Below, piece by piece: positions 17,137 through 24,936 of a stretch of 64,000 nt of DNA. This stretch comes from Actinotalea alkalitolerans (GTDB lineage: Bacteria > Actinomycetota > Actinomycetes > Actinomycetales > Cellulomonadaceae). The notes under the pieces are model-generated. The model did no database searches and was not told the DNA's origin. It saw nothing but the letters and a program-made list of their open reading frames with translations. The stretch spans positions 62,001 to 126,000 of the forward strand of contig NZ_JAMBPP010000001.1 in assembly GCF_023369855.1 (NCBI RefSeq), read 5' to 3'. Every line of letters starts with the position of its first letter. Position 1 is the first letter of the stretch. The position numbers and the translations under genes were made by a program.

Positions 17137-17212
17137 CAGGTCATCGTGCCGCCAGGCCCCGTCGTTGGCGACTCTTCGCAGCCTCCGACCAACAGGCAGG
17201 GCGCGCGACGCG

Positions 17213-17653
17213 TCAGGCGGTCCGCAGCACCAGCAGGAACTGGCCGCCGCCCGGCTCGACCTGCGTCGTGACGGCCAGGTCGGGAGCGAAACGGGACAAC
17301 CGGTCGACCAGCCAGGTGGCGGCCTGGTCGGCGTCCGCACGGCTCGGGCAGCGCGCGACCACCTCGCGCCCTCCCTTGCGCCCGAGGCGCTCCACGGTTG
17401 CGGCGATCGGTGCCGGGTCGACGACGAAGAGCTCTGGGGACCACGCCACCACCGGCTTGACCGCGCCCTTGCGCGTGTTGCAGGCACGGTGGGCAAGCCT
17501 CTCGGTACCTGCCGCCGCCTTCTTGGACTTCGCGATGCCGAGGTCGACGCTGGGGCCGCGGTCGGAGTTGACCGAGCCCTCGGGGTCGACCGGCTCGTCG
17601 CAGAGCCAGCAGCGCCACGCGTCCCGGTCGCCCACTTCGTTGAGGTTGCTCAT
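17213..17653 (-). CDS. small protein with HNH-like zinc finger motif
   Basis: The 146-residue product carries RCWLCDEPVDPEG near residue 13 and HRACNTRKG near residue 53. This CxxC...HxxC spacing is like the zinc-binding shell of HNH proteins. The remainder is an alpha/beta region (REVVARCPSRADADQAATWL). A catalytic HNH histidine-asparagine core is only partly recognisable, so nuclease activity is uncertain. It is divergent from the XRE regulator at 17802. Confidence 0.5.
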   Translation of the reverse strand: MSNLNEVGDRDAWRCWLCDEPVDPEGSVNSDRGPSVDLGIAKSKKAAAGTERLAHRACNTRKGAVKPVVAWSPELFVVDPAPIAATVERLGRKGGREVVARCPSRADADQAATWLVDRLSRFAPDLAVTTQVEPGGGQFLLVLRTA

Positions 17654-17720
17654 GCGCGCACCGTAGCCCGCAAAGGGGCCGGCCTCGTCGTCGGCCCAGA
17701 CCAGGAGGCGACAAGGACGC

Positions 17721-17749
17721 TTGACACTCCCGATCGGGCGGCCTACCTT
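17721..17749 (+). promoter_or_regulatory. promoter of XRE regulator operon
   Basis: TTGACA (17721-17726) and TACCTT (17744-17749) are separated by 17 bases, one of the best sigma-70-like promoters in the window. Initiation would fall inside the palindrome at 17751-17772. Confidence 0.65.
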
Positions 17750-17750
17750 G

Positions 17751-17772
17751 CATGTCAAGGGTACTTGTCATG
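17751..17772. promoter_or_regulatory. palindromic operator upstream of XRE gene
   Basis: CATGTCAAG and CTTGTCATG form inverted arms with 8 of 9 bases matching around GGTA. The site straddles the expected transcription start of the XRE gene, which suggests autorepression. Confidence 0.55.
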
Positions 17773-17801
17773 TCGTCACCATGCAGAGACCGGAGGCGCG
17801 G

Positions 17802-17996
17802 GTGCGCAACGACGTCAGACAGCGGCGGGTGGCCGCCGGGCTCTCGCAGCGAGAGCTGGGTGAGCAGCTGTCCGTGTCGCGCCAGACCGTCAACTCGATC
17901 GAGACCGGTCGCTACGACCCGTCCCTGCCGCTGGCCATCGCCATCGCGCGTCGCTTCCAGACCACCGTCGAGGAGATCTTCCATGTGGACCCGTGA
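17802..17996 (+). CDS. XRE-family HTH regulator
   Basis: The 64-residue protein is little more than one Cro/C1 helix-turn-helix: RQRRVAAGLSQRELGEQLSV then SRQTVNSIETGRYDPSLPLA. GTG 17802 is chosen because GGAGG (17792-17796) lies five bases ahead; an ATG at 17781 lies upstream of it. Its stop overlaps the start of the membrane protein at 17983, so the two are translationally coupled. Such pairs of a tiny XRE repressor and a membrane partner are frequent in Gram-positive bacteria. Confidence 0.85.
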   Translation: MRNDVRQRRVAAGLSQRELGEQLSVSRQTVNSIETGRYDPSLPLAIAIARRFQTTVEEIFHVDP

Positions 17997-18411
17997 CCTG
18001 ACCTCCCGCCAGAAGGCCGCCGCCCTGTTGGCGACCATGCTCCTGCTCGCCGCTGTCGTCGGCGTGGGCCTGCTGCTCCAGGAGCACGGGCCGGGCAACA
18101 TGGGCACCGGCTTCCTCCAGGGTGCCGCCGTCGGTCTCGCGGCGGCCACGGTGATGCTCTGGCGGTCCGCACGCACACCGCAGCGAGCCACCACCTTCGA
18201 GCGCGCCTTCACCCTCACCGGGGACGAGCGAGACGACCGGGTGCTGACCCGAGCACTCGCGGTGCTCGGCCTGGCCGCCCTCCCGCTCACCGGCGCCGCG
18301 GCCATCGCGATCGGCCTGGGTGCCGACGTGCCGATGCTGCTGTTCTTCCTGCTCGTAGCTCAGCTGGCGGTGGGGGCGACCGCCTTCGCCGTGATCGCCC
18401 GACGCAGCTGA
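17983..18411 (+). CDS. four-helix membrane protein partner of XRE regulator
   Basis: The 142-residue protein has two N-terminal hydrophobic helices (about 12-32 and 43-58), a charged cytosolic loop with FERAFTLTGDERDD, and two C-terminal helices. It overlaps the XRE stop by 14 bases. The layout resembles the DUF2178/DUF2975-type partners of small XRE proteins, which may relay membrane signals. No assigned function. Confidence 0.65.
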   Translation: MWTRDLTSRQKAAALLATMLLLAAVVGVGLLLQEHGPGNMGTGFLQGAAVGLAAATVMLWRSARTPQRATTFERAFTLTGDERDDRVLTRALAVLGLAALPLTGAAAIAIGLGADVPMLLFFLLVAQLAVGATAFAVIARRS

Positions 18412-18470
18412 CCAGTGGTGCCTGGCATGTCCGTGTGTCCGGGAGCCGTGCCGGACGTAGGTTCTTCCGT

Positions 18471-18875
18471 GTGCGCTGGATCGTGTCGGTGAAGGGTGTC
18501 ATCCAGGACGAGGGCCGTGTTCTGCTCGCCCGCAACGACCGTGACGAGTGGGAGCTACCCGGCGGTCAGCTGGAAGCCGGCGAGTCCCCCGAAGCGTGCC
18601 TGGTCCGCGAGATCCTGGAGGAGTCGGGTCTGGCGGTGAGGGTCGGGCCCCTGATCGACTGCTACGTCTTCGATGTCGTCCCCGGTCGGTCGGTGCTCAT
18701 CCTGGCTTATGGCTGCGACCTGATCTCCGCCGCCGCTGAGGCGCGGTTGTCCGAGGAGCACGTCGACCTGCGCTTCATCGCTCAAGCGGAGCTGGCGAGC
18801 CTGTCCTTGCCGATCGGCTACCGAGCCGCGATCGCCCAGTGGGCGCAGCGTCAGGTGCACACCGAGAACCCCTGA
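18471..18875 (+). CDS. Nudix hydrolase
   Basis: The product of about 134 residues has a complete Nudix box: GGQLEAGESPEACL continuing into VREILEESGL, matching GX5EX7REUXEEXGU. It hydrolyses a nucleoside diphosphate linked to another group. The substrate is unknown. GTG 18471 is the likely start; GTG 18435 is an alternative. It converges on the DinB-like gene, with only five bases between the stops. Confidence 0.85.
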   Translation: MRWIVSVKGVIQDEGRVLLARNDRDEWELPGGQLEAGESPEACLVREILEESGLAVRVGPLIDCYVFDVVPGRSVLILAYGCDLISAAAEARLSEEHVDLRFIAQAELASLSLPIGYRAAIAQWAQRQVHTENP

Positions 18876-18880
18876 CTGCC

Positions 18881-19615
18881 TCAGCGCAGGAGAGCGAGGT
18901 CCCGTCGGACGTAGCGCAGGTGCGCCCACTCTTCCTCGAGGATCACGCGCACGCAGTCACCGACGCTCGGATGCCAGTCGTCACCGCCACCCCACGGGTT
19001 GTCGCGTTCCTCCGCGAGGAGCTCCGCCGTGGCCGTGGCCAGGAAGTCGGTCACCATCCGCTGGCGCTCGGCACGCACCGCGAGGATCTCCTCGTAGGTC
19101 GGTGGGTCGACGCGGAAGATCGACATGTCGAAGCCCATCTCCTCCGCGCCGGTGAAGATCTGGCCGATCTCGTGGAGCGGCTGCTCCATCCGCAGGATCC
19201 CGCCCCGGAGCCAGGCGTCGGTCGCCAGGACGAGGTGCCGCAGGGTCTGGGCCAAGGACCACTCGTCCTCGACGTGGGCGTCCACCAGCTCGGGCGGCGT
19301 CCCAGCCACAGTCGTCTGCCACGCGGCCTGCACCGCGACCCAACCCTCGCGCAGGCCCTCTGGGGTCTCCGCCTTCTGCAGCTCGCGTCCAGGGAACTGC
19401 CGGTTGAGCTCGGCGTCCACGAGCGGCACCACGTCGACCCCGTTGACGAGAAGGCTGCCGAAGAACAGGTCATGGCTGTCGATGTCGAGCCCGTTCACAT
19501 CGACGCCGCGCATGGTCACACCGCTGACATCGGAGAATCGCAGGGTCGCGCCCTTGAAGCTCGCCCTGACGAAGGTCGCGCCCTCGAACTCCTTCGTGCG
19601 GGAGTAGGTCGTCAT
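18881..19615 (-). CDS. DinB-family protein with pentapeptide-like N-terminus
   Basis: The 244-residue protein begins with short A(T/S)F/ATLRFSDVS repeats typical of pentapeptide-repeat coils (residues 8-45). A four-helix DinB-like domain with DEWSLAQTLRHLVLATDAWL and DCVRVILEEEWAHLRYV follows, containing the metal-ligand type histidines. DinB domains act as metal-dependent thiol transferases or remain uncharacterised. The fusion is known in actinobacteria, but no substrate can be named. Confidence 0.75.
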   Translation of the reverse strand: MTTYSRTKEFEGATFVRASFKGATLRFSDVSGVTMRGVDVNGLDIDSHDLFFGSLLVNGVDVVPLVDAELNRQFPGRELQKAETPEGLREGWVAVQAAWQTTVAGTPPELVDAHVEDEWSLAQTLRHLVLATDAWLRGGILRMEQPLHEIGQIFTGAEEMGFDMSIFRVDPPTYEEILAVRAERQRMVTDFLATATAELLAEERDNPWGGGDDWHPSVGDCVRVILEEEWAHLRYVRRDLALLR

Positions 19616-19728
19616 CGCCCCATCATCACACCGCGGCCTGACACGGCCCCTGACCAGCGGGGTCGTCCGACCTTGCCAGTGCCTCCGTCACGCTGCACGC
19701 TGTAGCCCTCGTCCTGGCGGAGGCACTC

Positions 19729-20295
19729 ATGGGCAAGCTCATCTACGCAGCCAACGCCTCGCTCGACGGCTACCTCGAGGACGAGACCGGCTCCTTCGAC
19801 TGGTCCGTGCCTGACGACGAGGTGCACGCGTTCTGGAACGAGCACGAGCGCGCCATCGGCACGTCGCTCTACGGCCGCCGCATGTACGAGACGATGCGGG
19901 TCTGGGAGAGCGACGACTGGTTGACGGACGAGCCCCCCGTTGTCCGCGAGTACGCGGAGATCTGGCGCGACGCCGACAAGGTCGTCTACTCCTCGACGCT
20001 CGACGAGGTGTCGACGGCACGCACGAGGATCGAGCGTCAGTTCGAGCCCGAGGCGGTACGACAGCTCAAGGAGACGTCCAGCTCGGACCTGAGCATCGGC
20101 GGCGCGACCATCGGAGCTGAGGCGTTCCGGCACGGGCTGGTCGACGAGTGCGTGCTGCTCCTGTGTCCCGTGACGGTGGGCGGCGGCAAGCCCGCACTGC
20201 CGCGGGGCGTCCGACTCGACCTCGAGCTGCTGGACAGCCGACGGTTCGACAACGGTGTGATCTACGTGCGCCACGCGGTTCTAGGCGCCACCTGA
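19729..20295 (+). CDS. dihydrofolate reductase family protein (RibD C-terminal type)
   Basis: The 188-residue protein starts GKLIYAANASLDGYLEDETG, the usual opening of RibD_C/YyaP-like reductases. GTSLYGRRMYETM and LSIGGATIGAEAFRHGLVDE contribute to an NADPH-binding fold. It probably reduces an unknown small molecule using NADPH; true folate reduction is unlikely because the active-site set differs from FolA. Isolated among unrelated genes. Confidence 0.85.
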   Translation: MGKLIYAANASLDGYLEDETGSFDWSVPDDEVHAFWNEHERAIGTSLYGRRMYETMRVWESDDWLTDEPPVVREYAEIWRDADKVVYSSTLDEVSTARTRIERQFEPEAVRQLKETSSSDLSIGGATIGAEAFRHGLVDECVLLLCPVTVGGGKPALPRGVRLDLELLDSRRFDNGVIYVRHAVLGAT

Positions 20296-20385
20296 CTGGT
20301 GGCGCGACCATCGCGCTCGCCGCCGAGAGAGGGCAGCCAGGCTCGGGACCTGACGACCCCGTCCGGACTCGGTAGCGTGCAACGC

Positions 20386-20823
20386 ATGCCCATCACGCTG
20401 GAGAACGTCGGCATCGCCGTCCGCGACCTCGAGGCGACGATCGCCTTCTTCACCGACCTGGGGATGACCGTCCTGGGCCGCGACACGGTCAGCGGGGAGT
20501 GGGCCGACACCGCGGTCGGCCTCGACGGCAACCACGTCAGGATCGCCATGCTCCAGACGCCCGACGGCAACGGACGCCTCGAGCTCTTCGAGTACATCCA
20601 CCCCGACGCCATCGAGACCGAGCCCACCCGACCGAACGAGATCGGCATGCACCGCGTCGCCTTCTCGGTCGACGACATCGAGGAGTCCCTCAAGATCGCC
20701 GCAGCCCACGGCTGCCATCCGCTACGCGGCGTCGCGACCTACGGGGACGTCTACAAGCTGACCTACGTCCGCGGACCCAGCGGCATCATCGTGATGCTCG
20801 CGGAGGCGCTCAACCAGAGCTGA
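20386..20823 (+). CDS. VOC family protein (glyoxalase/dioxygenase superfamily)
   Basis: The 145-residue protein has paired beta-alpha-beta-beta-beta modules. ITLENVGIAVRDLEATIAFFTDLGM opens the first, and MHRVAFSVDDIEESL opens the second. RGPSGIIVMLAE closes with the common metal-ligand type Glu. Such proteins are lyases, isomerases or resistance proteins; the activity here is unknown. ATG 20386 is chosen because the upstream extension is not VOC-like. Confidence 0.8.
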   Translation: MPITLENVGIAVRDLEATIAFFTDLGMTVLGRDTVSGEWADTAVGLDGNHVRIAMLQTPDGNGRLELFEYIHPDAIETEPTRPNEIGMHRVAFSVDDIEESLKIAAAHGCHPLRGVATYGDVYKLTYVRGPSGIIVMLAEALNQS

Positions 20824-20897
20824 TCGCGGAAGATCGGGCCACGGGAAGCACGACACGGCTGGCCGAGGTGTTCACATGCCCAGGAGGGAGACTGCGG

Positions 20898-21656
20898 ATG
20901 CACACGGCGCTCGAGCAGCTTCCCTTCAAGGTCCGCATGGAGTGGGGTCTCGACGGCGCGGAGGCGATCGGTCGCACCGACGTCGCGATCGTGGTCGATG
21001 TCCTGTCATTCTCCACCTGCGTCTCGGTCGCGGCGGATGCGGGCATCAGCGTGCTGCCCTACCGGTGGGCCGCCGACGGCGCTGCCGCCTACGCCACGAA
21101 GCACGGGGCTGTCCTGGCGGTGGGACGGTCGCAGGCCGGGCCGGGGCAGATCAGCCTGTCACCCGGTTCGATCCGAGCCGCCGAGGGTGTCACCCGGCTG
21201 GTCCTCCCGTCCCCCAACGGGTCGACCATCGCCGCCCACCTGTTCGAGCGAGGCTCAAGAGTCCTGGCCGGGTCACTACGAAACGCAGGCGCTCTGGCCG
21301 AGTGGCTGACCGAAGCTCACGGGCCCGACGGCGCAACGGTCGCGGTCATCGCCGCCGGTGAGCGCTGGCCAGGCGGGGGGATGCGGCCCGCCGTCGAAGA
21401 CCTCTGGGGAGCCGGGGCCGTGGTGTCGGCGCTGCACGCCGCAGGCTGGACGAGCGCATCCCCCGAAGCCACCACCGCCGCCGGCGCCTTCCACGACGTC
21501 CGGTCGGACCTGGTGGCACGGCTCGTGGCCTGCGCCAGCGGTGCAGAGCTCCTCGCCATGGGTTACCCCGACGACATCGCCGTCGCCGCCGAGCTCGGCA
21601 CGAGCCGCTCCGTCCCGCTGCTCGACGAGACCGGGTTCCGGCCCTCGGCTCCGTAA
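20898..21656 (+). CDS. comB: 2-phosphosulfolactate phosphatase family protein (ComB)
   Basis: The 252-residue ComB-like protein starts at ATG 20898 after AGGAGGGAG. Landmarks are AIVVDVLSFSTCVSVAADAG, PSPNGSTIAAHL, VLAGSLRNAGALA, and AAGERWPGGGMRPAVEDLWGAGAV. ComB removes phosphate from 2-phosphosulfolactate in coenzyme M synthesis in archaea. Bacterial members usually occur without that pathway, and their substrate is uncertain. No other CoM genes are nearby. Confidence 0.82.
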   Translation: MHTALEQLPFKVRMEWGLDGAEAIGRTDVAIVVDVLSFSTCVSVAADAGISVLPYRWAADGAAAYATKHGAVLAVGRSQAGPGQISLSPGSIRAAEGVTRLVLPSPNGSTIAAHLFERGSRVLAGSLRNAGALAEWLTEAHGPDGATVAVIAAGERWPGGGMRPAVEDLWGAGAVVSALHAAGWTSASPEATTAAGAFHDVRSDLVARLVACASGAELLAMGYPDDIAVAAELGTSRSVPLLDETGFRPSAP

Positions 21657-21694
21657 CCGCCCGCGCCGCACGGACCTCTCGCTAGGGTCCGACA

Positions 21695-22141
21695 GTGCCT
21701 GCCGAACCGTTCCGCCTTGCCGCTGCCGTGTACGGCATCCTCCACGACGGCGAGCGGATCCTCATGATCCGACGGGCGCGCACGGGCTACCGCGACGGGC
21801 AACTGAGTCTGCCCGCTGGGCACCTGGACGGTGACGAGGACGCCGTCACCGGGTTGGTTCGGGAACTGCGCGAGGAGGTAGGGGTCGAGGCCGACCCGGA
21901 CAGCTGTCGGCTGGCGTTGCTGATGCACGCCGCGCCCGAGCACGCCGCCGACCGTGAGTATCTGCACTTGTTCTTCACGGTCGGCAGGTGGCATGGCAAG
22001 CCAACCGTTGCCGAGCCGGACAAGTGTGACGATCTCCTGTGGACGTCACGAACCACCATGCCGAACGACGTCGTCGACTACGTCGCAGAGGCCCTGGATG
22101 CCATCGCCCGTGGCGAGCAGCTGGCCCTGCGCGGCTGGTAA
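21695..22141 (+). CDS. Nudix hydrolase next to IS remnant
   Basis: The 148-residue protein starts at GTG 21695. Its Nudix box reads GHLDGDEDAVTGLVRELREE followed by VG, all catalytic Glu residues present. It is MutT-like in size, substrate unknown. The TAA stop abuts the transposase fragment that begins at 22142, so the last few residues (ALRGW) or the stop may come from the insertion junction rather than the original gene. Confidence 0.82.
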   Translation: MPAEPFRLAAAVYGILHDGERILMIRRARTGYRDGQLSLPAGHLDGDEDAVTGLVRELREEVGVEADPDSCRLALLMHAAPEHAADREYLHLFFTVGRWHGKPTVAEPDKCDDLLWTSRTTMPNDVVDYVAEALDAIARGEQLALRGW

Positions 22142-22411
22142 GCCCGCTTGCGGGCGGCGATCTCGTCGGACTTCTGCGGGATGACGACGGTGATCCCGCA
22201 GGCGCGCAGCGCGCGCCGATAGGTCCCGGCCGAATACGCCTTGTCCGCGATCACGGCGTCGGGATGGGTGCGCGGGGGTTCCGCTTCCGGGCCGTCTGCC
22301 AGGGCCGACCTCCTCGCGCGGCAGGTCACGCCGCGCGATCCCCGTGCAGTACTGGTAGGCGATCGCCTCGACCGACCGGCGGTTGTCGCCGAGAAGACGT
22401 CCTCCCGTCAC
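22142..22411 (-). pseudogene. IS5-type transposase remnant
   Basis: Read on the minus strand, two transposase pieces lie in different frames. An N-terminal piece contains RLLGDNRRSVEAIAYQYCTG and RRDLPREE; after a deleted middle comes DAVIADKAYSAGTYRRALRACGITVVIPQKSDEIAARK. These are typical IS5-family sections. The ends, most of the DDE core and the terminal repeats are gone, so the element is dead. It marks an old insertion or rearrangement point within the gene patchwork at 13.7-26.8 kb. Confidence 0.75.
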
Positions 22412-22453
22412 ACTGCCGCGAGCCTCACCCCAGCTATGGGTGACACGCCCTGG

Positions 22454-22924
22454 TCACGGACGAGGAGCGACATCCCGGTTCGTTGACGCGATGGCGGCTC
22501 CCACTGCTTGCGCGTCGCTGTCACGCAGTGACTTCTCGCGTTCGTGAGTCTCGACCTTGAAGGGTTCTCCCAAGCCATCTCCTGGGTAGCGAGGGATGAC
22601 GTGCAGGTGAAAATGGAAGACCGTCTGCAAGGCGGCTTCACCGTCGCAGACGACGAAGTTGATCCCCCGGCAGTCCAGGCTCGAGCGCCGCAGGGCCCTT
22701 GCCATGTCCTGACCAACCGACCACACGTGAGCGCTCGTGACTGCATCAAGGTCTTCGAGACCGGCAGCATGCCTACGTGGCACAACGAGAAGGTGCCCGT
22801 GTGTGACGGGGTTCAGGTCCATCCAGACCACAACGGTCTCGTCCTCGAAGACCATGCTGGCTTCCGCACGGCGCGCCACGATGGCGCAGAAGACACACTC
22901 CTTGGCCACCACTTCCTCGGTCAT
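22454..22924 (-). CDS. HIT family hydrolase
   Basis: The 156-residue protein has the histidine triad H104-F-H106-L-H108 followed by VIPR. Upstream elements are CVFCAIVARR with two zinc-type cysteines and NPVTHGHLLVVPRRH. HIT proteins hydrolyse nucleotide conjugates such as AMP-amine or dinucleoside polyphosphates. ATG 22924 is chosen from alignment with family N-termini. Base composition here looks somewhat less GC-rich than in neighbouring genes, consistent with acquisition near the IS scar. Confidence 0.88.
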   Translation of the reverse strand: MTEEVVAKECVFCAIVARRAEASMVFEDETVVVWMDLNPVTHGHLLVVPRRHAAGLEDLDAVTSAHVWSVGQDMARALRRSSLDCRGINFVVCDGEAALQTVFHFHLHVIPRYPGDGLGEPFKVETHEREKSLRDSDAQAVGAAIASTNRDVAPRP

Positions 22925-23337
22925 GTGCGGTGATGCTTCCAGCGCGCCCAGACGGCGTGCCACCACGTTCCATCCCGAGGACCGATCATCCACGCTCACC
23001 GATTGATCAGGCCACGCACGCCGTCGACACACTGGTCCTGTGGACGCCACGTAGAGCAGCCCTTCCGCCCGTGGTGGTTGCGGCGATGTCCTGCTGCGCC
23101 AAGCCCAGCACCGAGCCGCCCGGCCCGACGCCTTGGACAGGCAAGACGGACGTGGGTCGGGGACGTGGTCGAGGTGTGGATCGAAGACGGATGCGGTGAG
23201 TCCTATCCCGTGCAGTGCGAGGTAGTCGCGATCCGCGTTGCGGTACGAGCCAGCTGAGACGTCCCCCGGCCGCTGCTGCCGCTGCTCCGGCCGACCGCAC
23301 GCGACGCGAGCGTCGGGTCCGTTCCTATGCTGAGCAC
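22925..23337. other. 413-base region without a supported gene
   Basis: Several short open frames exist on both strands, but none has a ribosome site, a recognisable domain or steady coding bias. A tail reading DVVEVWIEDGCGESYPVQCEVVAIRV at 23162-23239 looks protein-like and could be the end of a decayed gene. No strong promoter, terminator or repeat was found. Confidence 0.45.
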
Positions 23338-23790
23338 ATGCCCACCCGGCCCGTCACCCGCTCGGTCGGTCTTGCAGTCCTCGCGTTCCTCTTCGCAGGG
23401 TGCAGCGCGACCCATGGCGACGGCAGGCCGCCGACGACGGTCGAGGTCGACGTGTTCTCGGGACGGGAGAACCCTCGCTGGACGATGACCGATCCGGAGA
23501 TCGACGAGCTGGTCGAGGCGATCCAGCGGCTGGGCGAGCCATCGGCTGGCGCCCTGCCGGACGACGCCGGCCTGGGTTTCCGAGGATTCCTGGTGCACGA
23601 CGTGGTGCTCACCGACGCAGCAGGCCCGGTGGAGCTGACAGTGGTCGACGGTGCGGTGATCCGAACGTCGGGAGAACCGGAGACCTGGTCCGACCCGGGC
23701 TCGAGCGTCCACTCCCTCCTCCTCGACGATGCGAGGGACCACCTCGACGCGGCCGGCCTGCGTGCCGTCGAGGAAGGCATCGCGCGCTGA
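23338..23790 (+). CDS. small lipoprotein of unknown function
   Basis: The 150-residue product begins MPTRPVTRSVGLAVLAFLFAGCS, a lipoprotein signal with lipobox LFAGC. The mature part starts with a flexible SATHGDGRPP stretch, then VEVDVFSGRENPRW and a hydrophilic domain of mixed alpha/beta character. No known domain is recognised. It stands alone, with a short gap before the aldo/keto reductase. Confidence 0.7.
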   Translation: MPTRPVTRSVGLAVLAFLFAGCSATHGDGRPPTTVEVDVFSGRENPRWTMTDPEIDELVEAIQRLGEPSAGALPDDAGLGFRGFLVHDVVLTDAAGPVELTVVDGAVIRTSGEPETWSDPGSSVHSLLLDDARDHLDAAGLRAVEEGIAR

Positions 23791-23849
23791 GGGGCGCCGT
23801 GCTGGGCCTCGAGCCGCCGGGGAGGCGCCCGGCCCGCTCCCGGAGCACC

Positions 23850-24827
23850 ATGGGCACCATGCGCTACCTCGACCTCCCCGACACCCCCCGCATCAGCCGT
23901 CTCGGGCTGGGCACCTGGCAGTTCGGCTCCCGTGAGTGGGGCTACGGCGGCGAGTACGCCGACTCGCGTGCGGCGCAGATCGTGCACCGGGCGCTCGACC
24001 TGGGCGTGACGACCATCGACACCGCCGAGGCCTACGGCATGGGCCGCTCCGAGCGGATCCTGGGGAAGGCACTCGTCGGCCGACGCGACGAGGCGTACGT
24101 GGCGACCAAGTACCTGCCGCTGCTGCCCGTCCAGGGTCTGGTGGAGCGTCAGGGCCGAGCGAGCCGGGACCGACTGGGCATCGACCGCATCGACCTGTAC
24201 CAGGTGCACCAGGCCAACCCGGTGACACCGGACACCGTGCTGATGACGGGGATGGAGGCCCTGCAGGACGCCGGGGTGATCCGGGACGTGGGGGTGAGCA
24301 ACTACGACCTGCGCCGCTGGCGGGTCGCCGAGGCCGCGCTGGGCCGACGGGTCCTGAGCAACCAGGTGCGCTACAGCCTCGTCGACCGCCAGCCGGAGAC
24401 CGACCTGCTGCCCTACGCCCAGCAGAACGACCGCGTGATCATCGCGTACAGCCCGCTGGCGATGGGCTTCCTGTCGACCCGCTACGACGAGTCGAACCGT
24501 CCCTCGGGACCCGTGCGCAAGGCGAACCCGCTGTTCCTGCCGGACAACCTGCGCGCCGCCCGGCCGCTCTTCGCGACCCTGCGGGATGTCGCGTCACGGC
24601 ACGACGCCCAGCCCGCGCAGGTGGCCCTGGCGTGGCTGCTGCACCAGCCGAACGTCGTCGTGATCCCTGGGGCGTCGAGCGTCGAGCAGCTCGAGCGCAA
24701 CGTCGAGGCGGCCGAGCTGGACCTCACCCTCGACGAGGTCGTCGAGCTGCGGGCGGCCGCCGAGGCCTTCCACCCGGTCACCGGGGCGGCGGCGGTCCCC
24801 GAGGTGCTGCGGAACCTGCGCGGCTGA
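23850..24827 (+). CDS. aldo/keto reductase
   Basis: The 325-residue TIM-barrel reductase has the catalytic set: Asp and Tyr in DTAEAYGMG, Lys in YVATKYLP, and His in YQVHQANP. The NADPH-site segment VIPGASSVEQLERN lies near the C-terminus. ATG 23850 follows GGAG closely. The substrate is unknown; the subgroup resembles AKR11/YhdN-type general aldehyde or sugar reductases. Confidence 0.88.
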   Translation: MGTMRYLDLPDTPRISRLGLGTWQFGSREWGYGGEYADSRAAQIVHRALDLGVTTIDTAEAYGMGRSERILGKALVGRRDEAYVATKYLPLLPVQGLVERQGRASRDRLGIDRIDLYQVHQANPVTPDTVLMTGMEALQDAGVIRDVGVSNYDLRRWRVAEAALGRRVLSNQVRYSLVDRQPETDLLPYAQQNDRVIIAYSPLAMGFLSTRYDESNRPSGPVRKANPLFLPDNLRAARPLFATLRDVASRHDAQPAQVALAWLLHQPNVVVIPGASSVEQLERNVEAAELDLTLDEVVELRAAAEAFHPVTGAAAVPEVLRNLRG

Positions 24828-24869
24828 CGGCTCCCCGATCCGCTGCGCCCGGCCGTCGACGTCGGAGAC

Positions 24870-24890
24870 GTCGATGTCCCGTCGATGTCC
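24870..24890. repeat. 10-base direct repeat upstream of ogt/ada-like gene
   Basis: GTCGATGTCC occurs twice with one base between (24870-24879 and 24881-24890), preceded by two GACGTC hexamers. The period of 11 bases, about one helical turn, could place protein contacts on one DNA face. It lies 47 bases before the methyltransferase gene. Function is unproven. Confidence 0.3.
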
Positions 24891-24936
24891 GGAAACGGAG
24901 TGCCCCGCACCCCCGGGGCTCCGTAGCCTCATCCCC

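Noticed and set aside
22930-23337. Several short open frames between the HIT gene and the lipoprotein
   Set aside because: No ribosome sites or domains, and frames conflict. At most one decayed gene end may be present.
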